DNA of 13,406 bases from Acidobacteriota bacterium (GTDB taxonomy: Bacteria > Acidobacteriota > Terriglobia > UBA7540): positions 25,996-39,401 of the forward strand of contig PLWR01000389.1 of assembly GCA_003165615.1 (NCBI GenBank), read 5' to 3'. Positions 7,346 through 13,406 of the stretch are shown piece by piece; the stretch's first letter is position 1; every line of letters begins with the position of its first letter. Under the pieces are notes generated by a model. That model ran no database searches, was not told the origin of the DNA, and saw only the letters and a list, made by a program, of their open reading frames with translations. The position numbers were made by a program, and so were the translations under genes.

Positions 7346-7379
7346 AGATTTTCTCAATCAAGAAAGCACGGCGGCATTC

Positions 7380-9167
7380 ATGATGACTGCATCTTCGCGA
7401 TACCGGCTTAAGGCTTTGCTGTTGGTGAGTGCGCTTTTGCTTCCCTGCCTGCACCCTTCGGAAAGTGTGGCGGCGGGGTACGGAAGCCTGGCAGGACTCG
7501 TTTCCGATGCTAAGGGTGTTCCCTTGATGGGCGCCACCGTGATGGTCATTGGACCCACGGCTTTTGCCACGGAAGGGAATGACCAGACCGTGGAGCGCAT
7601 GCTCACTGACGCCCACGGCCGGTTTACGATTGCCCGGCTGCTTCCCGGCTGGTATTCCCTCAAAGTCAGTTCGCCCACGCGCTTGCCGGTGATGCGCAAT
7701 GGCGTTCATGTGGAAGCCGGTGAGACCGCGGTGGCAACTTTTGTTCTCACCGACATCTTCGCGCCCATTCGTTTTCAGGTGCCCAGCAGTACCGTTTCGA
7801 GTTGGGGCGATGACTGGAAATGGGTATTGAGGACGTCTTCCACCACGCGGCCCATTCTGCGCTACCGCCAGCAACCGCACGTGAAGCAAGTTGCTTCCCA
7901 GAATGAAAAGATCCCGTTACCACGCAGCGAGCGCTTTGCCGGCGTGGTGCCGGGTTCGACGCTCCACGATCCCCTTGCCGAAGACTTTGGCATGGCGAGC
8001 GTGTTCGCTTATGACCAGCCGCTTTCCGCGGATTCCGATGTACTCGCGGCAGCGTCGTTCGCGCCACTTGGCTCCGGGTCCGGTACGCTTGGTACGGTGT
8101 TGCTGCGAAATCAACTCCAGGACTCTCCACAGCAATTCGGACTAATTTTCCATCAATTCAGCCTGGTTCCCGGACAGAGCGCCCCCCCCGGCGCTTCCTC
8201 CAATTCCTTCGCCCAAGCGCGCGGCCTGGTGGCAACTTATTCGGAAACGCGCCTGCTGACTCCCAAGGTAACCGTGACCGCGGGCATGGACCTCAGCTAT
8301 CTGAGTGCAATTGACAGTGTATTTACCGCCCAACCCCACGTTAATCTGGAATACCAGGCAACGCCGCAAACGGTCCTCTCCGCCCAGTTTGGCTCCGCCC
8401 GCGGCGAGGGCTCCGGCTCCATGCTGGACCGCCTGAGTCTGCTGAATGCTTTCCCCCAGATCACCCAGCGCGACGGACACCTTGAGATGGAGCAACTGAA
8501 CCACGTTGAGGTGGCCGTCAATCATCGCATGGGCAAGTCAACGCGAGTGCAGGTGGCGGCTTATCACGACGGCCTGCGCAACGCCGCGGTATTTGGATGG
8601 GGCCACTCTGCTGACGGACAGGCCTTCGCGGGAAACTCCCTTCCCAACCCTGCCGGCAACGGCATTGTGATTAACGGAGGCAATTACCAATCGGCAGGTT
8701 TTCGCGCCGTCTATGCCCGGACGTTCAGCCCGCATGTTGAAGCGCTGGCGTCTTTTTCCTCCGGCAACGCCCTCTCGGCCTATGGCTATACTTACGATGG
8801 CCCGGTCGGTTATTCGCAGTATATGCTGGTGCCGCGGCAGACGAGCGCGCTGGCCGGCAAGATCACCGCGGAAATTCCCGGCACGCACACCCGCTTCTCG
8901 ACTTCCTATGAGTGGGTTCCCACCGACCGCGTGACCCTGGTCGATCCCGCCGGGCAGGGCAATCTTCAGCTCCAGCCCTACCTGGGAGTCCAGATCCGCC
9001 AGCCGATTCCCACGCCTAACTCCTGGCCCGTCCATGTTGATGCCGTGGCGGACTTCCAAAACCTCCTGTCGCAAGGCTTCGTTCCCGCCGGCCAGGGTAA
9101 TCAAAAACCTGTGGTTCTGAGCTCGGGATACCATTACATCCGCGGCGGGTTCTCCGTCCAGTTCTAA
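7380..9167 (+). CDS. CarboxypepD_reg-domain protein with outer-membrane-like C-terminus
   Basis: This protein has 595 residues. A signal peptide (about 1-32, cleavage near SVAAG) is followed by a carboxypeptidase-regulatory-like beta-sandwich (about 35-125: GLVSDAKGVPLMGATVMV to GRFTIARLLPGWYSLKV). A conserved-looking link comes next (WGDDWKWVLRTSSTTRPILR, 142-161). About 430 residues of alternating, Gly/Ser/aromatic-rich strand-like sequence follow, ending IRGGFSVQF. The C-terminal Phe and strand pattern fit an outer-membrane beta-barrel. No TonB plug domain is evident, and the protein is much shorter than typical acidobacterial Oar-like TonB receptors (about 1000 residues). LLPC at 20-23 is not a proper lipobox. 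Two tandem ATGs (7380, 7383) have a weak ribosome site. It probably shares the promoter at 5541 with the GWxTD gene. The ligand or function is unknown. Confidence 0.85.
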   Translation: MMTASSRYRLKALLLVSALLLPCLHPSESVAAGYGSLAGLVSDAKGVPLMGATVMVIGPTAFATEGNDQTVERMLTDAHGRFTIARLLPGWYSLKVSSPTRLPVMRNGVHVEAGETAVATFVLTDIFAPIRFQVPSSTVSSWGDDWKWVLRTSSTTRPILRYRQQPHVKQVASQNEKIPLPRSERFAGVVPGSTLHDPLAEDFGMASVFAYDQPLSADSDVLAAASFAPLGSGSGTLGTVLLRNQLQDSPQQFGLIFHQFSLVPGQSAPPGASSNSFAQARGLVATYSETRLLTPKVTVTAGMDLSYLSAIDSVFTAQPHVNLEYQATPQTVLSAQFGSARGEGSGSMLDRLSLLNAFPQITQRDGHLEMEQLNHVEVAVNHRMGKSTRVQVAAYHDGLRNAAVFGWGHSADGQAFAGNSLPNPAGNGIVINGGNYQSAGFRAVYARTFSPHVEALASFSSGNALSAYGYTYDGPVGYSQYMLVPRQTSALAGKITAEIPGTHTRFSTSYEWVPTDRVTLVDPAGQGNLQLQPYLGVQIRQPIPTPNSWPVHVDAVADFQNLLSQGFVPAGQGNQKPVVLSSGYHYIRGGFSVQF

Positions 9168-9206
9168 AATAAACCGAACTCTCGTGCTGCCATTGAGAAA
9201 GCACAT

Positions 9207-9289
9207 GTAGCAGACCTGTTCTGAAGGTCCGCAGCACTTTGACATGCTCGGTAACAAAAACCGCAGACCTTGGGAAACAGGTCTGCTAC
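9207..9289. repeat. Nested palindrome between convergent genes
   Basis: Outer arms GTAGCAGACCTGTT (9207-9220) and AACAGGTCTGCTAC (9276-9289) are a perfect 14-bp inverted repeat. Inside them AAGGTCCGCAG (9224-9234) pairs with CCGCAGACCTT (9261-9271) at 9 of 11 positions. Inner and outer arms share the AGGTCTGC/GCAGACCT core, so the element is built from one repeated motif. It lies between the plus-strand outer-membrane gene (ends 9167) and the minus-strand propeller gene (ends 9316). It could act as a bidirectional transcript end, although it lacks flanking T-runs. A REP- or MITE-like mobile palindrome is the other reading. The rest of 9168-9315 shows nothing else. Confidence 0.8.
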
Positions 9290-9315
9290 GCTGGCTTACC
9301 GCACCCAGTGACGCC

Positions 9316-11886
9316 TCAGGGTTTCGTGCTCTTGGCAAGCTTGTCTTCGATTTGTTGGATGGCCGCGTCAATCCACCATTGTTGATCCGGGCCGGCTTTG
9401 GCGCGCGCCGATTGCAACAGGGGAAGTGCGGCGGCGGATTGGCGGACCAGCGCCGCCACGGCGGCATCGCGCCGGGAATAATCCGGATCGTTCAATTGCT
9501 CGATGAATGCGGCAAGCTGCTTCTGGGAATCCACATGGATCGTTACCTCGGCCACGGCGGGCGTGGGATTGATTTGCAGGCGCTCATCGAGCCTTGCGGC
9601 TTCAAACTTATGCGGGCCATTCGCCAGCCAATCCACGGTGGTTTCCGCGCTCTCCGAGGGAGCAGTCCAATCCCCGCCGTCAACTCTCCATCTAAACCAC
9701 GCGTTGCCTTTCACCGGGGTTTCGAAGTGGAGTTTGACGATCCCCGACGCCTCCACGCTGGCGCGCAAATGGGTTTGCGGCAGGGGTGGGCGGGCGTTCA
9801 CAATGACGTATTCTCCCACCTCGGGTGGGCCGCGAAAGTAAGTTTCCAGGAAGGCATTTCCCTGCGGGTCGATCAGCGCATTCCTTATCGTCCGCAAATC
9901 ACCAAACGGCTGACGCTGGTCCGGGGAGAACTGCGCCACGCAGAGTCCGGAAACCGCGCGGTACAACTGCCCGTGCGCGGTTATCCAATAGGTTCCCAGA
10001 CGGTCCTGGACAACGGATTCAGGATTTCTGATTTCGCAGCCCGGTGGCGGCGCAAGGGCGCGCGGATTAAACCTTTCCCAGTCGGTGCCGTAGCCCCCCT
10101 CGGAGCTGGTGATGCGCCACTCCCCCGAGGGAGTGTATTCCCAGGTTTTTCCCGCGAGGTTCACGGCAAAATTACCGGCACGATCAAAAAACGCCGGGCC
10201 ATCGAAAATCCCCCGTTGAGTGGCGTCGATGTCCTGCGAGTTCCACATCTGCCAGGCGTGGCCGTTGAAGTAATGAGCCTGACCGCATGGGTCGCGGAAG
10301 CCAATTCGACCATCGGGGGTGAAGGTTGGAACCGTAAAGAGATTCCCCTGGACATGGAAGTTGGCGCGGTTGGGTAATTGCGCCTGGAGAGCGGCGGAAA
10401 AGTCAGGATAAACCTCGACGTTTCCCCCCCGGGGGTTGAGGATGGTTGCCTCCCCGTGACAGCGATCGTTAAGGAGCCAGATGCGGTCCTGGGAATCCAC
10501 GCCAAAGTTCCAAATATTCAGGGGATCCAATTTCCCCGGCAGGGCATGGTCCGTCCAGGTTTTTCCATCCCACTCACTGATGACCTTGTCACCGGAAAGA
10601 AAGCCCCAGAAGTGATTCTGCCGGTCGGGAACAAACACCCGCAACGGGTTAAGCGATCGAACGTTGGCAGGCGATTGGAACGAAGCCAGCAAATCCGCCG
10701 GCTTTACGGCCATGCTCCCCGTGGCCGCTGCCACCACCAGTAGTCGCCCATCGGGAAGCGCCGTTAGATTTTCCGAGCCGGGGAGGGAAAATCCGTACCT
10801 CCAATCGATATGCACCGGCTCACCCTGCCCCGCCGGGATGAACCACGGTCCCGTTCCATAGGCGCCCAGCCACAGGCCCTCGGGAGTCAGCACAAACGAG
10901 CGGCGCGGATCCATCAACGTTTGGGACCGCATGTCGAGTCCGTTGATCACACGCTTCCACTCGCCATCCTGCCGCCGCCAGAGGACGCCAAACCGGCCTT
11001 CTCCACTGCGCTCCGTTACGGGATTCAAGCCTTCCACCGAAACGAGGTAAGTTACCTTTCCTACGGGAAAGATGCTCTCAGTGAAATGGAAGGCGTTGGG
11101 GGCGGCCTCGGGAACCGCCTCGGCAATGAGCGTTTTGGTGTCAACTCTGTACAGGCAATCCCTTGCCGCTGCCACCCACATGTGGTCTGGACCGTCAGGC
11201 TCCACCGCGGAGTAGGTTTTGACGGGCGACCCGGGGATATCAGGGTGATGTTCGAATTTCTTGCCATTGAACAGCAGGAAGCCCTCGAGTGCGGGCACGC
11301 CTCCACCCGCCGGTCCGCCTGACCAAAACCAAATCCGCCCCTGCCCATCGCCGGTGGCGAAGATGGACTCAAAATTAATATAAGAGTTATTGGGACGATT
11401 GGCTTCCCATCGGTGATCGTAATCGAAGGTATAGACCGACTCAGCTTTGCCTTCCGGGGTAATACGATAGATGTGTAAGCCCCGGTCGGTAATCCAGATG
11501 TTCTTCTGGGGATCCACGAAGATGCTGGGAACCCGCGCAACGTCTCCGGAAAATTGCGCCAGCTTGCGGGAGTCAGTTCCCCGGTGCCAGGTCACGGTAT
11601 CCCCACCGCGGCCGTCGCTCCAAAGACAGTAAACCATGCCATCGGACCCGCTTGCCAGGGCTACCGGCCGGGAGTTGGAAGGAACTCTGTCCACCGCGAC
11701 GACACTCCACTTATCATTTTCCCAGCGGTAGAGGCTGCCGCTCATGGGGTAGCCCGCTCCCCAAATCTGGCCCGTGGAGTCCTGCACAATGCGGCCGACC
11801 ATGGTCGAGTCCACATGCCAGGATTGCGCGGCGAGGCTCGGGGCGAGACAAATGACGCATAGGAGCAAGCGTTGCAATGTATGCAT
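9316..11886 (-). CDS. Secreted beta-propeller protein with Y_Y_Y-like and HEAT-like C-terminal domains
   Basis: From ATG 11886 this is 856 residues. A signal peptide (MHTLQRLLLCVICLAPSLAA) leads into about 680 residues of degenerate propeller repeats. Blades recur as QDxxGxIWxxxxxxLYRW or similar (for example IVQDSTGQIWGAG, GDGQGRIWFWSGG, VDSQDRIWLLND, VVQDRLGTYWITAHGQLYR), resembling the two-component-regulator propeller family. Residues about 707-788 look like the Y_Y_Y/Ig-like module that follows such propellers in hybrid sensor kinases (FRWRVDGGDWTAPSES to LANGPHKFEAARLDE). The last 68 residues (NDPDYSRRDAAVAALVRQ to WWIDAAIQQIEDKL) look like a HEAT-like helical pair. No membrane helix or kinase follows, so it is probably a free periplasmic or surface protein. 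A TTG at 11943 extends the frame but would bury the signal peptide. It lies 84 bp downstream of the DUF4139 gene on the same strand, probably one operon. Confidence 0.82.
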   Translation of the reverse strand: MHTLQRLLLCVICLAPSLAAQSWHVDSTMVGRIVQDSTGQIWGAGYPMSGSLYRWENDKWSVVAVDRVPSNSRPVALASGSDGMVYCLWSDGRGGDTVTWHRGTDSRKLAQFSGDVARVPSIFVDPQKNIWITDRGLHIYRITPEGKAESVYTFDYDHRWEANRPNNSYINFESIFATGDGQGRIWFWSGGPAGGGVPALEGFLLFNGKKFEHHPDIPGSPVKTYSAVEPDGPDHMWVAAARDCLYRVDTKTLIAEAVPEAAPNAFHFTESIFPVGKVTYLVSVEGLNPVTERSGEGRFGVLWRRQDGEWKRVINGLDMRSQTLMDPRRSFVLTPEGLWLGAYGTGPWFIPAGQGEPVHIDWRYGFSLPGSENLTALPDGRLLVVAAATGSMAVKPADLLASFQSPANVRSLNPLRVFVPDRQNHFWGFLSGDKVISEWDGKTWTDHALPGKLDPLNIWNFGVDSQDRIWLLNDRCHGEATILNPRGGNVEVYPDFSAALQAQLPNRANFHVQGNLFTVPTFTPDGRIGFRDPCGQAHYFNGHAWQMWNSQDIDATQRGIFDGPAFFDRAGNFAVNLAGKTWEYTPSGEWRITSSEGGYGTDWERFNPRALAPPPGCEIRNPESVVQDRLGTYWITAHGQLYRAVSGLCVAQFSPDQRQPFGDLRTIRNALIDPQGNAFLETYFRGPPEVGEYVIVNARPPLPQTHLRASVEASGIVKLHFETPVKGNAWFRWRVDGGDWTAPSESAETTVDWLANGPHKFEAARLDERLQINPTPAVAEVTIHVDSQKQLAAFIEQLNDPDYSRRDAAVAALVRQSAAALPLLQSARAKAGPDQQWWIDAAIQQIEDKLAKSTKP

Positions 11887-11970
11887 GGTATTCAGCACCA
11901 AACAAGAGCTTCTCTTCCCTTTCCCCCAAAGGGGCGAGTGCAATAAATTCCCATCGACTTCCGCTTCACT

Positions 11971-13406
11971 TCACCACGTGTAATGCGCCGTGTAAGTGAC
12001 AACCTTTTCGGAATCGGGAGCCACCTGGACACGAAACTCCATGGTCTGGCTGTCAGTCTTGAGATAGGTGCTGGATTTCTGAGTAATCTCCCAATTCGTG
12101 CCGCGATAGAGGTGCTCGACCACGCGAACTTCAACCGGTTCCTTTTTGTGGTTGCGCAGTTTGATTTCGAACGACTCGTCCAGCCAGCGACTGCCCATGT
12201 CGATATGGTAGTCGGTTCGACGCCTCTCCCCTTTGATATCGAAGGCGCTGCCGGTGAAGGCGCGAATGGTCTCATCCCGCGGCGTGTGCTTAATGTCATT
12301 CTCGCCCGTGAATTCCAGTTGGCCGTCGGCGTCTTGCCGGTAGAATCGCAAGCGGCCCGCCGGCAGGGGCATGCCCAGGTGGCTCGCCTCGGAGTTCACA
12401 AACTCCCGCATCACACCCACATCATGATTTGATTCCGTACCGTATTCGCTGTTTTGCCGAATGCCCTCCATGTTCCAGCCCTGGTACTGGCTCTGGTTGA
12501 TCTTCACACCGTCGTAAACGTAATACCGCTCCGACTTGATTCCGGATGCGCGCACGAATTCCACCTGCTTGGTCTCCTGATCGTGCAACGTCGTGGGGCG
12601 ATGCAGTTCGTACAGGTGGTATTCTTCAAACGGCTTTTCCGAAACCTGGGGAGGAATGCCCCCGATAGTGCCCCCGATTCCGGCACCCCAGCCTCCGAAA
12701 ATTCGCCCAAAAGCATCCATCTGCCCGTTCTGCGGTTGAAGCTTGTTGACATCCCCTGCCATCAGCTTGATCCGGGCATTCTCGAATGACTTGCCCGCCT
12801 GATTGTGGATGGTCACCCAGCCAATTATTTCGAGCACATCACCTTCCTCAGGCGCGATCAGGTTGTAATCCGCTTGCCAGTTCATTCCCCAGGTCACGTA
12901 GCTGAACTCCGCGTCCATGTTGCCGGGCTTGTCGGTCTCAAGAGTCCAGTCGAGCGTGGGCTTTAGGATGGTGTCGTCGGCAAGGGCAGGGAAGAGCGGC
13001 TTGCCGGGAACCCCAAAGCGCACCTTGCCGCCGACGTCGATGATGGGCTCCTGAACGGTGGGCGGGTACTGTCCCTGATAATAGGGATTGCCGTAAGGAG
13101 AGTAGAGCTGGGGCGGAACGTACTTGCTGCGGATGATCTTGCCCTGAACAATTTCCGTCTTGTCGCCTTGCTGCACAAGGAAGTCAAGGGTCTTGCCCTC
13201 ATAGAGGGAAAGGAGCAATTGTTCGGACACGGGGTCGGCGCGGTAATTCTGCTCCAGAATTTGCAGGTTCCGCGCTCCAGTGGGGTCCCGGAGAATCACC
13301 GAGTTCGGCTCCAAATAAGCCGTCGTATCGGTGAACTTGACGCGATTCTCGCCGGGCTTCAGGTCAAGGGGAATCAGCAATCGAACCACGGCGAAGTTCT
13401 GGTTGT
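11971..13406 (-). CDS. DUF4139 domain-containing protein (5' end beyond window)
   Basis: The frame is open to the right edge, so the N-terminus is missing, and 477 complete codons are visible. The first residues, NQNFAVVRLLIPLDLKPGEN and then VKFTDTTAYLEPNSVILRD, match the N-terminal beta-domain (DUF4140-like) of this family. The middle region (YNLIAPEEGDVLEIIGWVTIHN, then KSFENARIKLMAGDVNKL) is the characteristic DUF4139 core. A Gly/Pro-rich low-complexity segment (FGGWGAGIGGTIGG) follows, then beta-rich sequence with RAFTGSAFDIKGERR and VEVRVVEHLYRGTNWEI, ending VVTYTAHYTW. Related proteins (MuiA/DUF4139 families) are secreted or envelope-associated and of unclear function. A GTG at 13389-13387 is internal and not the true start. 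The propeller gene follows 84 bp downstream. Confidence 0.88.
   Translation of the reverse strand, partial: NQNFAVVRLLIPLDLKPGENRVKFTDTTAYLEPNSVILRDPTGARNLQILEQNYRADPVSEQLLLSLYEGKTLDFLVQQGDKTEIVQGKIIRSKYVPPQLYSPYGNPYYQGQYPPTVQEPIIDVGGKVRFGVPGKPLFPALADDTILKPTLDWTLETDKPGNMDAEFSYVTWGMNWQADYNLIAPEEGDVLEIIGWVTIHNQAGKSFENARIKLMAGDVNKLQPQNGQMDAFGRIFGGWGAGIGGTIGGIPPQVSEKPFEEYHLYELHRPTTLHDQETKQVEFVRASGIKSERYYVYDGVKINQSQYQGWNMEGIRQNSEYGTESNHDVGVMREFVNSEASHLGMPLPAGRLRFYRQDADGQLEFTGENDIKHTPRDETIRAFTGSAFDIKGERRRTDYHIDMGSRWLDESFEIKLRNHKKEPVEVRVVEHLYRGTNWEITQKSSTYLKTDSQTMEFRVQVAPDSEKVVTYTAHYTW

Noticed and set aside
5421..7889. Minus-strand frames opposite the GWxTD gene (5421-6368, 6771-7889)
   Set aside because: The plus strand has a recognisable domain, promoter and signal peptide. 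The minus translations have no recognisable features.
9244..10377. 377-codon plus-strand frame opposite the propeller gene
   Set aside because: It starts inside the palindrome and is antisense to conserved propeller and HEAT-like sequence. No ribosome site or domain is visible.
11887..11943. TTG start 19 codons upstream of the propeller signal peptide
   Set aside because: It would place a charged stretch before the signal peptide. ATG 11886 gives a textbook leader.

Overview
The window looks like part of a chromosome from an Acidobacteriota-type Gram-negative bacterium. This is inferred from gene content and not proven: a MacA/MacB-like export operon, a GWxTD-domain secreted protein, a short outer-membrane-type protein starting with a carboxypeptidase-regulatory-like (CarboxypepD_reg) domain, a secreted beta-propeller protein and a DUF4139 protein. 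Almost every product carries a signal peptide, a membrane anchor or an outer-membrane-like C-terminus, so the region as a whole serves the cell envelope. No rRNA, tRNA, CRISPR array, transposase or phage gene was seen.

Layout. (1) Positions 1-4822, minus strand: an operon read right to left, made of a periplasmic adaptor (4822-3281), a stand-alone ABC ATPase (3151-2405), a MacB-type permease (2263-947) and a second, paralogous permease (944 to beyond the left edge). Together they would form a tripartite exporter whose adaptor carries the TolC-docking motif. A 148-bp inverted repeat built of 7-bp units lies between ATPase and permease and supplies the ATPase stop codon. (2) Positions 4823-5603: a long divergent intergenic region. 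It holds a near-consensus sigma-70 promoter (5541-5569) for the rightward genes and an inverted repeat just upstream of it. (3) Positions 5604-9167, plus strand: a GWxTD-domain protein, a weak hairpin, then the CarboxypepD_reg/beta-barrel-like protein. (4) Positions 9168-9315: a convergent intergenic region dominated by a nested palindrome with a perfect 14-bp outer stem. (5) Positions 9316-13406, minus strand: a DUF4139 protein, cut by the right edge, followed by a large secreted protein made of a propeller, a Y_Y_Y/Ig-like domain and a HEAT-like tail.

How the genes may work together: the left operon would export a substrate through a TolC-like channel encoded elsewhere. The middle pair is a secreted protein plus an outer-membrane protein, and the right pair are extracytoplasmic proteins of unknown role. 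Nothing in the sequence directly ties the three transcription units together beyond their shared envelope theme and the shared divergent region. The most unusual items are the heptad inverted repeat that ends a gene, the nested palindrome between the convergent genes, the propeller-Y_Y_Y-HEAT architecture without a kinase, and the split exporter with two different permeases.
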